A DNA stretch of 64,000 bases, taken from the NCBI GenBank assembly GCA_963703355.1, contig OY969813.1, positions 1 to 64,000 on the forward strand, given 5' to 3'. The translations under genes were made by a program, and so were the position numbers. This document shows, in pieces, positions 1 through 9,091 of this stretch. Origin of the DNA: Puia sp963703355 (lineage in GTDB: Bacteria; Bacteroidota; Bacteroidia; Chitinophagales; Chitinophagaceae). The number at the start of each line of letters is the position of its first letter. Position 1 is the stretch's first letter. A model generated the notes under the pieces. It did no database searches. It had not been told where the DNA came from and worked only from the letters and a program-made list of their open reading frames with translations.

Positions 1-1062
1 TATGGGAACGACCTCTTTCATTTCAATCGCACGTGTATTTTCCCTTTCAGAATAAGTGAATACGTGGAGATAGGAAATATCGAGGGCGTGCAGGAAATGG
101 AGCGTTTCATTAAAGTCTTCTGCTGTTTCACCGGGAAACCCAACAATTACATCTGCGCCGATGGCTGCATGAGGCATCAAGGTTTTAATAAGCGCAACGC
201 GATCTGCATATGACTCACGTACATAACGGCGACGCATCAGCGCCAGTATTTTATTGCTTCCACTTTGTAATGGGATATGAAAATGGGGCATGAACCGGTC
301 GCTGTTGGCAACGAGTTCAATGATCTCATTATGGAGCAGATTCGGTTCTATGGAAGAAATGCGATACCGTGGAATTTCCTTTAGCTGATCCAACGCCCTG
401 GTGAGCTCCAGAAAGTTTTCTGCTTTTCTTTTGGATCCTGTTTCGGTATTTCCAAAATCGCCCAGGTTCACGCCAGTCAGAACAATTTCCTGAATTCCCT
501 TTGTCGCCAGGGTCTTTACATTTTCAATAACGTGAGAGAGACTGTCACTTCTGCTTTTTCCCCGAGCCAACGGAATTGTACAGAAACTGCATTGATAATC
601 GCAGCCATCCTGTACTTTTAAAAAGGCCCTGGTCCGGTCGTTGTGTGAATAGCTGTCGTGAAAGATATTCACCTGGTCTATATCACAACTGCAGATTTTT
701 GCAGAATCACCTTTCACCAGCTCCCGGATATGCGCGGCCATATTGAATTTTTCTGCAGCCCCCAAAACAAGATCCACACCGGGAATTTCGCTAATCTCTT
801 TGGGTTTTAACTGTGCGTAACAGCCTGTAATAACTACGAAACTTTCGGGCGATTTACGTTGTATCTGTCTTACAAGATAACGACATTCCTTATCCGCGTT
901 CTCTGTTACCGAACAGGTATTAATTACATATACGTCTGCCTGCGAATCAAAAGGCTTTTTCTCAAAGCCTTCTTTTTCCATTAATCTGGAAATGGAAGAA
1001 GTCTCAGAGAAGTTGAGCTTGCAGCCCAGTGTATGAAAAGCGACGGTTTTGGGACCTGTCAT
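1..1062 (-). CDS. mtaB: tRNA t6A37 methylthiotransferase MtaB, partial (C-terminus beyond left edge)
   Basis: Radical-SAM enzyme of the methylthiotransferase family, which adds a methylthio group to threonylcarbamoyladenosine 37 of ANN-decoding tRNAs. Translating the minus strand from the ATG at 1062 gives MTGPKTVAFHTLGCKLNFSE, the typical MtaB opening with the first cluster cysteine. The UPF0004 cysteines (VINTCSVTENAD, ITGCYAQ) follow, then the radical-SAM CDYQCSFC motif near residues 150-157, then LTGVNLGDFG and the TIM-barrel segments. About 354 codons are visible; the end of the barrel and the TRAM domain lie outside the window. The gene is divergent from the next gene with only about 31 bp between start codons. 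The choice of MtaB over MiaB or RimO rests on the FHTLGCKLN opening and is fairly secure. Confidence 0.93.
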   Translation of the reverse strand, partial: MTGPKTVAFHTLGCKLNFSETSSISRLMEKEGFEKKPFDSQADVYVINTCSVTENADKECRYLVRQIQRKSPESFVVITGCYAQLKPKEISEIPGVDLVLGAAEKFNMAAHIRELVKGDSAKICSCDIDQVNIFHDSYSHNDRTRAFLKVQDGCDYQCSFCTIPLARGKSRSDSLSHVIENVKTLATKGIQEIVLTGVNLGDFGNTETGSKRKAENFLELTRALDQLKEIPRYRISSIEPNLLHNEIIELVANSDRFMPHFHIPLQSGSNKILALMRRRYVRESYADRVALIKTLMPHAAIGADVIVGFPGETAEDFNETLHFLHALDISYLHVFTYSERENTRAIEMKEVVPI

Positions 1063-1093
1063 AAGGCCGCAAAGATAACAGGATTCAGGAATT

Positions 1094-1486
1094 ATGCCTG
1101 TAACTTTAGCGATGCGTTTGCAATGGGGATTTCTACTGTTTTTTTGCCTCCTGATTTCCTGTCATTCAACAGTAAATGAACCAGGAAATAACGGTCCGAA
1201 GAATGAACCTTTTGATCGTCACGGACAGGTGATTCTTACCAAACATGCGCGATGCCGCATGGACTGTCGCCATATTACCATGCGCGAAATTCATGAAATA
1301 CTGGATGGCGGTGTGATTAATTACGAAAAAAGTGAACCGAACTCCCATCCAGACCCAAAATATGCATTGGAGGGATATACAGAAGAGAAGCAACACCTGC
1401 GTATTATTGTTGCACCAGAAAATACGAGATTGATTATTGTAACCTGTATTGAACTGGGGGTAGAGTGGCAGTGTGATTGTAATTAG
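1094..1486 (+). CDS. DUF4258-type small lipoprotein
   Basis: Protein of 130 residues. The N-terminus is a hydrophobic stretch ending in LLISC, a good lipobox, so the mature protein is probably lipid-anchored at Cys23. The rest resembles the DUF4258 fold: an opening HARCRMDCRHIT segment (family form: H-A-x-x-R-M-x-x-R-x-I), then a short helix and a beta hairpin. DUF4258 proteins are often compared with toxin-like or RelE-like small folds, but I see no partner antitoxin here and no catalytic set that would prove such a role. ATG at 1094 and ATG at 1112 are both possible starts. The 3' end is followed after 9 bp by an inverted 7-bp repeat element (1496-1612). Family assignment is from memory of the motif; the function is unknown. 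Confidence 0.7.
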   Translation: MPVTLAMRLQWGFLLFFCLLISCHSTVNEPGNNGPKNEPFDRHGQVILTKHARCRMDCRHITMREIHEILDGGVINYEKSEPNSHPDPKYALEGYTEEKQHLRIIVAPENTRLIIVTCIELGVEWQCDCN

Positions 1487-1495
1487 ATAACAATA

Positions 1496-1612
1496 ATTGT
1501 CAATTGTTAATTGTCAATTGATAACTAAGGATCGGTATGAATACAGAGAGTCGGGATAACATAATAATTTTCTGTATTTTCCCCTGACAATTAACAATTA
1601 ACAATTGACAAT
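1496..1612. repeat. Inverted pair of 7-bp repeat arrays (ATTGTCA family), 4+4 units
   Basis: Left arm 1496-1523 has four 7-bp units of the form ATTGTCA/ATTGTTA, the last degenerate (ATTGATA). Right arm 1585-1612 has four 7-bp units of the reverse complement (TGACAAT, TAACAAT, TAACAAT, TGACAAT). The loop is about 61 bp. The right arm ends 4 bp before the plsC ATG. A second copy of the family is at 7754-7855. Confidence 0.9.
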
Positions 1613-1616
1613 TAGA

Positions 1617-2375
1617 ATGCGCTCTTTCACCAGCAAAATCTATACGTTATACGCTTTGTTCTGGTTCGCATTTTTTACATTGCTGGCTTTCCCGCTGGTA
1701 ATTATTTTTTCATTTTTTGGAAAACGTCGCGGGGGAAATATGATATGGAGTATGGCGAAAATATGGGCGGACTGCTGGTATTTCCTGCTCGGTATACGTC
1801 ATGAGAATATTTTCGAATCTCCTTATAATCCGTCTGTCAATTATATTTTTCTTGCCAATCATATTTCGTACATGGACATTCCCACTATTTTTAAAGCTAT
1901 TCGCAAACAACCAGTCCGGGTACTTGGCAAAGAAGAAATAAAAAAAATCCCTGTTTTTGGATATATCTATAGTCAGGGGGCTGTGATGGTCGACAGGGGA
2001 AATACTGAGCGCAGGGCAAAAAGTGTAAGGATTTTGAAAAGTCTGCTGAAACACCATATCTCCATTTTAATTTTTCCTGAGGGAACATTCAATGAAACCG
2101 GCAAGCCACTCAAATCATTTTATGACGGAGCTTTCAGGATTTCTATTGAAACCCAGACCCCAATCAAACCGGTGTTGTTTCTCGATAACTACACTATCAT
2201 GAGTTATCAGTCTGTTCTCAGTTTAGAACACGCTAAATCAAGGGCTGTTTTTCTGGAAGAAATCAGTCCGGAGGGTTATTCCATGAAGCAGATTTCACTG
2301 TATAAGAAAAAGGTATTTGACCTCATGGAAGACAAATTAAAATCTTATCATGCAGCCTGGATCAAGCAGGACTGA
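1617..2375 (+). CDS. plsC: 1-acyl-sn-glycerol-3-phosphate acyltransferase (PlsC family)
   Basis: Inner-membrane acyltransferase that converts lysophosphatidic acid to phosphatidic acid in phospholipid synthesis. The family signatures are visible: NHISYMD (the catalytic H-x4-D box), then the glycine/arginine region VMVDRGNTERR, and FPEGTFNETGKP (the acyl-acceptor FPEGT box). A hydrophobic helix lies at residues 10-35 and the length, 252 residues, is normal. I start at the ATG at 1617 because the earlier TTG at 1605 lies inside a repeat arm and would add residues coded by the repeat. PriA and MurB lie downstream on the same strand; the 55-bp gap to priA leaves room for a separate promoter. Other LPLAT acyltransferases (for example ornithine-lipid OlsA) share these motifs, so the exact acceptor is inferred. 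Confidence 0.88.
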   Translation: MRSFTSKIYTLYALFWFAFFTLLAFPLVIIFSFFGKRRGGNMIWSMAKIWADCWYFLLGIRHENIFESPYNPSVNYIFLANHISYMDIPTIFKAIRKQPVRVLGKEEIKKIPVFGYIYSQGAVMVDRGNTERRAKSVRILKSLLKHHISILIFPEGTFNETGKPLKSFYDGAFRISIETQTPIKPVLFLDNYTIMSYQSVLSLEHAKSRAVFLEEISPEGYSMKQISLYKKKVFDLMEDKLKSYHAAWIKQD

Positions 2376-2430
2376 CTTAAACTTAAGACTACATTCGGTT
2401 GTTTACTATTAGACGCATTAAAGCAAACAT

Positions 2431-4878
2431 TTGTACGCAGAGATTATAATACCACTGGCCCTTCCAAAAAATTATACCTGGCAGATTCCTGAACATTTGA
2501 TGCAGGGATTGTTGCCTGGTTGTCGCGTGGAAGTGACGCTCCGCAATAAGAAATACGCTGGTATTATCAAAAGATTTGTTACTGAAAAACCCGAAGCGTT
2601 TGATCCGAAACCTATTGAGTCGATATTAGATGCCGAACCCCTGATTTACAAGGAGCAACTGGAACTCTGGGAATGGATAGCGGATTATTATATGTGTTCG
2701 GAAGGGGAGGTGATGGCCGCTTCGCTACCAGCACATTTTAAATTGAGCAGCGAAAGCACCCTGGTATTCAATGAAAGTTTTGGGGATGATTTCTCATCAC
2801 TGGACCACGATGAATTTCTATTGGCAGAAGCATTGCTGCTGAAAAAAGAATTAAAAATTCCTGAAGCCCAACAGATATTGCATAGTAGCGCGGTATATCC
2901 GGTCGTAAAACGACTTATTGAAAAAACTGTTTGTTATGTGTACGAATCTTTGAAGGAAATATATAAGCCCAAGATGGAAACGTATATCAGTCTCCATGCG
3001 GATTATGCTTCCGACGAAAATATTGAGACGCTGTTAAATCAGGACAAGAAATGGTCGCGCGCTGAGAAACAGCTGGAGCTGCTTCTTTCTTTTCTGCATC
3101 TTCAAAAAACCGAACCGGAAATATCACGTTCCGCCTTACTGAAAAAATCCGGCGCTTCGGATGCGCAGTTGAAAGCACTGATTACTAAAAATATTTTTAT
3201 CTCGGAACAACGGTCAATAGACAGGCTCCGTGTGTTGCCCAGAAATATTCACATTGATTTTGAATTGTCGCCAGCTCAGGAGAAATCAAGAACAGAAATT
3301 CTGAATCAGTTTGAAACCAAAAACGTGAGCCTCCTGCATGGTTTTACATCCAGCGGTAAAACCCAGGTTTACATCAAACTAATCGAAAAGCAATTACTTG
3401 AAGGCAAGCAGGTTTTGTACCTGGTTCCGGAGATTGCGCTCACTTCGCAGATAGTCCGCCGGTTGCAAAAACATTTTGGTGGGTATCTTGGTATATATCA
3501 CAGCAGATTTAGTCAGAATGAACGTTTTGAAATTTGGAATAAAGTCAGAAAGGGTGAGGTAAAAATATTACTGGGCGCTCGTTCTGCACTGTTTCTGCCT
3601 TTTTCAGATCTTTCCCTTGTCATCGTGGATGAAGAACACGACGGTTCTTACAAACAGCAGGATCCATCACCCCGTTACCACGCAAGAGACACGGCTATTT
3701 ACTATGCTTCTCTTTTTAATGCTAAAACATTACTTGGCAGCGCCACGCCATCCATCGAAAGCTATTATAACGCCGTAACGGGTAAATATGGATTAACAGA
3801 ATTGCTGGAAAGGTTCGGTCAGGTATCCATGCCCGTTATACGACTGATCGATACGAAAAAGTTTTACCAGAAAGACGGTTCAAAAGTTATTTGTACACCC
3901 GATCTTCAAAGAGCAATTCAGGAATGTCTGGATAATAAAAAGCAGGTCATCCTGTTCCGGAACAGGAGGGGTTATTCACCCTATCAGATATGTAAAATAT
4001 GCGGATGGATTCCCCAGTGTAGAAACTGCGACGTATCTCTCACGTTTCATAAACTTTCGAATAAATTGTTGTGCCATTATTGCGGCACTTCATATCCTCC
4101 TGTAAATACCTGCGCAGCCTGTGGTAATCATGAATTTATTCACAGAAATTTTGGCACGGAAAAAATTGAGGAGGAACTGGAATCTTTATTTCCATCAGCG
4201 CACATTGCCAGGATGGATATGGACAGTGTTCGCGGCAAAACTGCCCACGACATGCTTATCAAACAATTTGAACAACAGCGGGTGGATATCCTGGTGGGAA
4301 CGCAAATGGTGGCTAAGGGTCTCGACTTTGATCATGTTGATCTTGTGGGAATCCTGGACGCCGACAGTCTGCTGAATTTTTCTGAGTTCCGAGTAAATGA
4401 AAGGGCCTTTCAGTTAATGGAGCAGGTGAGTGGCAGGGCCGGAAGAAAGGACGGGAAGGGCAGGGTACTGATTCAGGTATCGAATACGCGGCATCCCGTG
4501 TTACAATGGGTTATTGATCACGATTACAGATCTTTTTATAATCAGGAAACGGCAGCCCGGCAGCAATTTTCTTATCCGCCATTTTCCCGTATCATACGCA
4601 TCAGTTTCCGGCATAAGATGCAAACGGTGGTACACGACGCAGCTTCTTTATTTGCCTTGCAACTTCATAAAGAATTTGGGAAATTTCTTACCGGTCCTGG
4701 TGAGCCCATCATTGCACGCATCAGAAATCAATATATCATGGAGTTGATGTTGAAACTGCCGAAAAATGGTAGTACAATTGCATTTGCGAAGCAGGTGATT
4801 CAGCAACAACGTGCCATTCTGCAGAATGATCGTAAGTTTAAATCGGTGGTTGTTACGCCTGATATTGACCCGGTCTGA
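2431..4878 (+). CDS. priA: Primosomal replication-restart helicase PriA
   Basis: 3'-5' superfamily 2 DNA helicase that reloads the replisome at stalled forks. The N-terminal 3' DNA-binding domain begins EIIIPLALPKNYTW. The helicase core shows Walker A GFTSSGKT (around residues 304-311), the DEEH box with SYKQQD after it, GSATPS (motif III) and the C-terminal motifs VGTQMVAKGLDF and QVSGRAGR. Two zinc-binding clusters (CKICGWIPQCRNC, then CHYC and CAAC) lie between motifs, near residues 520-562. The length, 816 residues, is normal. The only start in frame after the stop at 2419-2421 is TTG at 2431; Bacteroidota PriA proteins typically begin M-F/Y-A-E, so this TTG start is very probably real. 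MurB starts 12 bp after the stop, so the two are likely co-transcribed. Confidence 0.96.
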   Translation: MYAEIIIPLALPKNYTWQIPEHLMQGLLPGCRVEVTLRNKKYAGIIKRFVTEKPEAFDPKPIESILDAEPLIYKEQLELWEWIADYYMCSEGEVMAASLPAHFKLSSESTLVFNESFGDDFSSLDHDEFLLAEALLLKKELKIPEAQQILHSSAVYPVVKRLIEKTVCYVYESLKEIYKPKMETYISLHADYASDENIETLLNQDKKWSRAEKQLELLLSFLHLQKTEPEISRSALLKKSGASDAQLKALITKNIFISEQRSIDRLRVLPRNIHIDFELSPAQEKSRTEILNQFETKNVSLLHGFTSSGKTQVYIKLIEKQLLEGKQVLYLVPEIALTSQIVRRLQKHFGGYLGIYHSRFSQNERFEIWNKVRKGEVKILLGARSALFLPFSDLSLVIVDEEHDGSYKQQDPSPRYHARDTAIYYASLFNAKTLLGSATPSIESYYNAVTGKYGLTELLERFGQVSMPVIRLIDTKKFYQKDGSKVICTPDLQRAIQECLDNKKQVILFRNRRGYSPYQICKICGWIPQCRNCDVSLTFHKLSNKLLCHYCGTSYPPVNTCAACGNHEFIHRNFGTEKIEEELESLFPSAHIARMDMDSVRGKTAHDMLIKQFEQQRVDILVGTQMVAKGLDFDHVDLVGILDADSLLNFSEFRVNERAFQLMEQVSGRAGRKDGKGRVLIQVSNTRHPVLQWVIDHDYRSFYNQETAARQQFSYPPFSRIIRISFRHKMQTVVHDAASLFALQLHKEFGKFLTGPGEPIIARIRNQYIMELMLKLPKNGSTIAFAKQVIQQQRAILQNDRKFKSVVVTPDIDPV

Positions 4879-4890
4879 TTTCAACCGACT

Positions 4891-5901
4891 ATGACAGTAG
4901 AAAAAAATATAAACCTTCGGAGCTATAATAGCTTTCATTTTGAAGTGAATGCTTCCCGGTTTATTTCTGTTAAATCAGTCGACGAACTACCGGAAATTTT
5001 CAATACCCATTTTAAAGATCCAATACTTGTTCTGGGTGGTGGCAGTAATGTGCTGCTCGTACAGGAAGAAGTAGAACGGGTCTTGAAAATTGACATTAGA
5101 GGTGTTGAGGAAATTAAGGAAGAGACCTCGCATATTTATGTAAAAGCCGGCGCGGGAGAAAACTGGAGTGATTTTGTTCAATATACTTTATCGAGGGACT
5201 GGGGTGGCCTCGAAAATCTTTCTTTGATACCCGGACTGGTTGGCGCCGCACCGATTCAGAATATCGGAGCATATGGTGTTGAATTGAAAGACGTTTTTTT
5301 TGAACTCGAGGCTTATGACAGACTCGACGGCAAAGTATATGCATTTGGAGTGAATGATTGCAAATTTGGGTACCGCGAAAGTATTTTCAAATCAGAAAGA
5401 AAAGGTCGTTACATTATTTTGAATGTTACTTTCAGACTGAGCAAATCCCCCATATTGAAAACCAGTTACGGTGCTATTCGGGATGAATTAAATAAAATGA
5501 ATGTCAAAACGCCTTCGATCCGTGACATATCCAAAGCCGTAATTGCCATTCGTCGTTCGAAACTTCCCGACCCAAAAGATATTGGCAATGCTGGCAGTTT
5601 CTTTAAGAACCCAGTGGTAGATCAGGCGTTGTTTCTGTCCCTTTCAAAAAAGTATCCCGACCTGCCCGCCTATCCTCACGAAGACCAGTCTGTCAAACTC
5701 GCCGCGGGCTGGCTCATAGAGCAATGTGGCTGGAAAGGATACAGAACGGGCGATGCTGGTGTACATGAACATCAGGCGCTTGTGCTTGTTAATTATGGAA
5801 ACGCAACGGGAAAACAAATATTGGAACTTGGCGAGAGAATATCCTTATCAATACAGAAAAAATTTGGCGTTCATCTGGAGCGTGAGGTGAATATTTTCTG
5901 A
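4891..5901 (+). CDS. murB: UDP-N-acetylenolpyruvoylglucosamine reductase MurB
   Basis: Cytosolic FAD enzyme that reduces UDP-GlcNAc-enolpyruvate to UDP-MurNAc with NADPH, the second committed step of peptidoglycan synthesis. The FAD-binding segments VLGGGSNVLL and GLENLSLIPGLVGAAPIQN are clear, as are the type I loop with GYRESIFK, the catalytic serine region GNAGSFFKNPVV and the C-terminal HEHQALVLVN containing the proton-donating glutamate. The length of 336 residues fits type I MurB (the E. coli type). The ATG at 4891 begins directly at the conserved N-terminus and lies 12 bp after priA. Confidence 0.97.
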   Translation: MTVEKNINLRSYNSFHFEVNASRFISVKSVDELPEIFNTHFKDPILVLGGGSNVLLVQEEVERVLKIDIRGVEEIKEETSHIYVKAGAGENWSDFVQYTLSRDWGGLENLSLIPGLVGAAPIQNIGAYGVELKDVFFELEAYDRLDGKVYAFGVNDCKFGYRESIFKSERKGRYIILNVTFRLSKSPILKTSYGAIRDELNKMNVKTPSIRDISKAVIAIRRSKLPDPKDIGNAGSFFKNPVVDQALFLSLSKKYPDLPAYPHEDQSVKLAAGWLIEQCGWKGYRTGDAGVHEHQALVLVNYGNATGKQILELGERISLSIQKKFGVHLEREVNIF

Positions 5902-5904
5902 AGC

Positions 5905-6168
5905 TTATTTTTTAAGAATAAGAAAAATAAAACCGAGAATCGTCGCTGTTTGACCGATTAAAAAGACAAACATCCATTTGATAAGGTCCGACCTTGTATT
6001 GGCTAAATCTACCTTGGTTGCCAGAATTTGCGAACGGTCGCTAAATTCATCTTTTATCTTTTCTTCAATGTATGACGTAAGCACTTCGGCAGGTTCTTTA
6101 CCAATTTTAAGACTGAGAAGGTTATACAATTTTGTAATGGAAATCGAACTCATCCAATTCCTTTTCAT
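5905..6168 (-). CDS. Small coiled-coil protein with one C-terminal membrane helix (DUF1640-like)
   Basis: About 87 residues if started at the ATG at 6168; an inner ATG at 6153 would give 82. A helical segment (KLYNLLSLKIGKEPAEVLTS, then YIEEKIKDEFSDR) is followed by an amphipathic helix ATKVDLANTRSDLIKWM and a final transmembrane helix that ends FIFLILKK. This layout, a short coiled coil ending in one membrane anchor, resembles DUF1640/CCDC90-like proteins and small bacterial relatives often found as solitary genes. It converges on murB with a 3-bp gap and I see no partner. The function is unknown. Confidence 0.65.
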   Translation of the reverse strand: MKRNWMSSISITKLYNLLSLKIGKEPAEVLTSYIEEKIKDEFSDRSQILATKVDLANTRSDLIKWMFVFLIGQTATILGFIFLILKK

Positions 6169-6246
6169 ACAAAAATAACTTTTACTACGAAAATATCGAT
6201 GCAACTATAGTAGTATTTTAATCTTTTCTATAAGGTATAATTTTTT

Positions 6247-7752
6247 TTAACCAAACTCCTCATCTTCCGTCCCCATACTCTCCGGACTCATATTCATCAT
6301 TGACCCAATCAGATCTTTAAACTCTATTTTCCCTTCCACCACTTTTTTGCTGATCATACTGTAAGCAGATAGTCCGTGCAAAACGAATTCCATGAGTAAT
6401 GCCATTTCTTTTTCGTTGGCATTCTTGAAGTGTTTTTTTGTAAAAGCGTGAAGACCATCCACTCTATAGAGTAATCTTACTTTGTCATCGTCTTTCGAAT
6501 TGAAAAACATATCCAGATGATTTCCTTTGTCGAACCATCCGGTAATGGGTTTATAAGGATTTTCTTCGCCACCCTTTCTCTTCTTGAATAATTCAGGGTT
6601 CGGGAAATAGTTTACAAACTGAGAGCGGAAAGCTTTTTCCAGTAGATTAAAAGCCACCTGATAAGGACCTTCCTGTTCACCTTCGTAAACAAGTTCTATT
6701 TTTCCTGTTATGGATGGAATAATTCCTACCAGATCACTCATCCAAACCTGCGTTTCTTTTTCATTATTCAATAATGATCTTCTTTCTGCAGCACTTACTG
6801 CATTCTCGAATGCAGCGATGGTAAGTCTGGCAGATACGCCGCTTTTCTTATCAACAAATTCACTGGTGCGGGCTTCGAAGGCCACCTGTTCGATAATCCT
6901 TTTGATCATATCACTGATCTTCACGCGTGACTTTTGGTCATCAGCGATATCGGCTTCCTGTTCTGTGATCAGCAATGCATGATCTATATTTTTCGGATAG
7001 TGCGTCAGGATCTGACTTTCGATTCTGTCTTTCAAAGGTGTAACGATGGATCCACGGTTGGTATAGTCTTCAGGATTTGCTGTGAATACAAATAAAATAT
7101 CCAGCGGCATACGCAATTTGAATCCGCGGATCTGTATGTCACCTTCTTCGAGGATATTAAAAAGGGATACCTGTATGCGTGCCTGCAAATCCGGGATCTC
7201 ATTGATTACAAAAATGCCGCGGTTACTTTTTGGAATGATACCAAAATGTATCACTTCTTCATCTGCAAAATTCAATCGCATGTTGGCGGCTTTAATCGGA
7301 TCGATATCACCAATCAGATCTGCAACACTAACATCCGGTGTTGCAAGTTTTTCGCTGTAACGATCATTTCTGTTCAACCAGGAGATGGGTGTATCATCAC
7401 CTTTTATGCGAATGAGTTCTCTGGAAAATTTAGAAATGGGAGCGAAAGGATCGTCATTGATTTCGCTGCCGGTTACATAGGGTATATATTCATCCAGCAG
7501 ATTGATCATCTGACGCGCCATCCTTGTTTTCGCCTGTCCACGCAAACCGAGAAAAAGAATATTATGCCTGGAAAGCAACGCTCTTTCCGTATCTGGGATG
7601 ACGCTGTCTTCGTAACCCACGATTCCGGGGAAACTATTTTCCTTTCTATTGAGTTTCTTTAAAAGATTTTCTCTCACTTCTTCTTTTACAGAACGGTTTT
7701 TATAACCCGACTTCTTCAGCTCACCCAGTGTTTTGATTTTTTCAATATTCAT
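6247..7752 (-). CDS. MoxR-type AAA+ ATPase
   Basis: AAA+ ATPase related to the magnesium-chelatase ChlI/MoxR group, which act as chaperones that remodel partner complexes. Walker A is GLRGQAKT (about residues 69-76 from this start), Walker B is the IFVINEIPDL segment, and sensor 1 is the FTANPEDYTNRG segment. A long C-terminal helical domain follows (501 residues in all). I use the ATG at 7752; the longer frame would need a TTG at 7767 that sits inside a repeat arm. The next gene upstream on the same strand encodes a VWA protein, and MoxR/VWA pairs are a well-known functional unit, so the two probably work together. Only the repeat element 7754-7855 separates them. The substrate is not evident. 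Confidence 0.88.
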   Translation of the reverse strand: MNIEKIKTLGELKKSGYKNRSVKEEVRENLLKKLNRKENSFPGIVGYEDSVIPDTERALLSRHNILFLGLRGQAKTRMARQMINLLDEYIPYVTGSEINDDPFAPISKFSRELIRIKGDDTPISWLNRNDRYSEKLATPDVSVADLIGDIDPIKAANMRLNFADEEVIHFGIIPKSNRGIFVINEIPDLQARIQVSLFNILEEGDIQIRGFKLRMPLDILFVFTANPEDYTNRGSIVTPLKDRIESQILTHYPKNIDHALLITEQEADIADDQKSRVKISDMIKRIIEQVAFEARTSEFVDKKSGVSARLTIAAFENAVSAAERRSLLNNEKETQVWMSDLVGIIPSITGKIELVYEGEQEGPYQVAFNLLEKAFRSQFVNYFPNPELFKKRKGGEENPYKPITGWFDKGNHLDMFFNSKDDDKVRLLYRVDGLHAFTKKHFKNANEKEMALLMEFVLHGLSAYSMISKKVVEGKIEFKDLIGSMMNMSPESMGTEDEEFG

Positions 7753-7753
7753 T

Positions 7754-7855
7754 TTGTTAATTGTCAATTGTTAATGGTTAATTGTTAATTTGATTATCAA
7801 CAGTAAATTGTAAACACCAGTTAACAATTAGCAATTGACAATTAACAATTATTAA
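7754..7855. repeat. Inverted pair of 7-bp repeat arrays (ATTGTCA family), 5+5 units
   Basis: Left arm 7754-7788 has five 7-bp units (TTGTTAA, TTGTCAA, TTGTTAA, TGGTTAA, TTGTTAA). Right arm 7821-7855 has five units of the reverse complement (TTAACAA, TTAGCAA, TTGACAA, TTAACAA, TTATTAA). The loop is 32 bp. The left arm begins 1 bp from the MoxR ATG and the right arm contains the VWA stop codon, so the element fills the whole gap between the two genes. Confidence 0.9.
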
Positions 7856-8949
7856 TAGACCGTTTTCCTTTTCCCGTTTTCGAAATCCCTGAAGATGAAA
7901 GCACCCAGGTGATCCAGCGAAGCAAAAAAAGCCTTCCCGTTATTGGTTTCAGTGAATTCATTTACGAACCGTTGCAAATAGGGATCACTGGCTATCATAA
8001 AAGTCGTAATGGGAATCTTGAGTTTTTTACATTGCGCAGCGAGGTTAAGACACCTTGCTGTTATTTTCCGGTCAAGCCCAAAGCTATTCTTATAATATCG
8101 TTTGCCTGATTTCAGACAGGTTGGTTTCCCGTCCGTAATCATAAATATCTGTTTGTTAGGATTTCTTCTGCGTCGCAGAATATCCATTGCCAGCTCCAGT
8201 CCTGCAACCGTATTCGTATGATAGGGTCCCACCTGAAGATAGGGGAGATCTTTTATTTCTACTGTCCAGGCATCATTACCAAATACGACAATATCGAGTG
8301 TGTCTTTCGGATATTTCGTGGTGATCAGTTCACTCAAGGCCATAGCCACTTTTTTGGCCGGCGTAATCCGGTCTTCACCATAAAGAATCATGGAATGAGA
8401 AATATCAATCATCAGCACAGTGGACGTTTGTGTCTTGTAGTCTGTTTCCCTGATTTTCAGATCGTCCTCCTGCATGTTGAATGAATCAATCCCGTGATTG
8501 ATCTGCGCATTGCGGATGGATTCTGTAAAATCAATATGTTCCAGCTGATCTCCAAACTGAAATGGTCTGGTTTCCGGATTGATCTCGTCACCTCCACCAG
8601 GTTTGAAACTATTGTGGTCGCCTGCTTTTGTCTTTTTTAATTTGCCGAATATTTCTTCAAGTGACCTCTTGCGGATTCCCTGCTCTGTCTTCGGACTAAT
8701 AGTTATGGAGCCAGTCTGTTTGTTCTCATCGATATAACCTTTGTCCTTCAGGTCTTCGATGAAATCACCCATCCCGTATTCACCTTCGGTGAGTTTGTAT
8801 TCCTTGTCAAGCTGATTCATCCACTGCAGGGCTTCCCCTACATCTCCGCTGGTATAGGTGAGCAGTTGCATAAAAACGTCCAGCAGCTGGTCGAATTTGG
8901 GCTTGCCATCTTTTTTTGGGTCATATTTTCCAAATTGAAAACCGATCAT
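7852..8949 (-). CDS. VWA-domain protein, partner of the MoxR ATPase
   Basis: Protein of 365 residues with a C-terminal von Willebrand factor A domain. The metal-ion-dependent adhesion site is present: D182-I-S184-H-S186 after the strand STVLMI, followed by the MITDGKPT segment with the late MIDAS aspartate. The first 170 residues are helical and charged, with no signal peptide, so the protein is cytosolic. In MoxR/VWA systems the VWA protein is thought to present a client to the ATPase. It lies immediately upstream of the MoxR gene on the same strand, separated only by a repeat element. The client is unknown. Confidence 0.85.
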   Translation of the reverse strand: MIGFQFGKYDPKKDGKPKFDQLLDVFMQLLTYTSGDVGEALQWMNQLDKEYKLTEGEYGMGDFIEDLKDKGYIDENKQTGSITISPKTEQGIRKRSLEEIFGKLKKTKAGDHNSFKPGGGDEINPETRPFQFGDQLEHIDFTESIRNAQINHGIDSFNMQEDDLKIRETDYKTQTSTVLMIDISHSMILYGEDRITPAKKVAMALSELITTKYPKDTLDIVVFGNDAWTVEIKDLPYLQVGPYHTNTVAGLELAMDILRRRRNPNKQIFMITDGKPTCLKSGKRYYKNSFGLDRKITARCLNLAAQCKKLKIPITTFMIASDPYLQRFVNEFTETNNGKAFFASLDHLGAFIFRDFENGKRKTVY

Positions 8950-8970
8950 AATTTCAAGTTAGCACTTTTA

Positions 8971-9034
8971 AGCTTAAAGCTTAAAGCCTAAAGCTTTTTT
9001 TTAATTATAAAAACCATAACTCATAACTCATAAT
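8971..9034. repeat. Two short direct 7-bp arrays (AGCTTAA x3, then TCATAAC x3)
   Basis: 8971-8991 holds three 7-bp units AGCTTAA, AGCTTAA, AGCCTAA, followed by AGCTTTTTT. 9014-9034 holds three more units of a different sequence: CCATAAC, TCATAAC, TCATAAT. There is no clear inverted arm. They lie between the VWA start codon and the DUF2723 terminator. Confidence 0.75.
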
Positions 9035-9091
9035 CCTTAGCATACCCCCTCATTACTAGTAACAATAAAACGTTAAAAAAGATCAATCACG

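Noticed and set aside
1496..1612. CRISPR array
   Set aside because: The units are 7 bp and contiguous, with no spacers, and lie in inverted arms; no cas genes are present.
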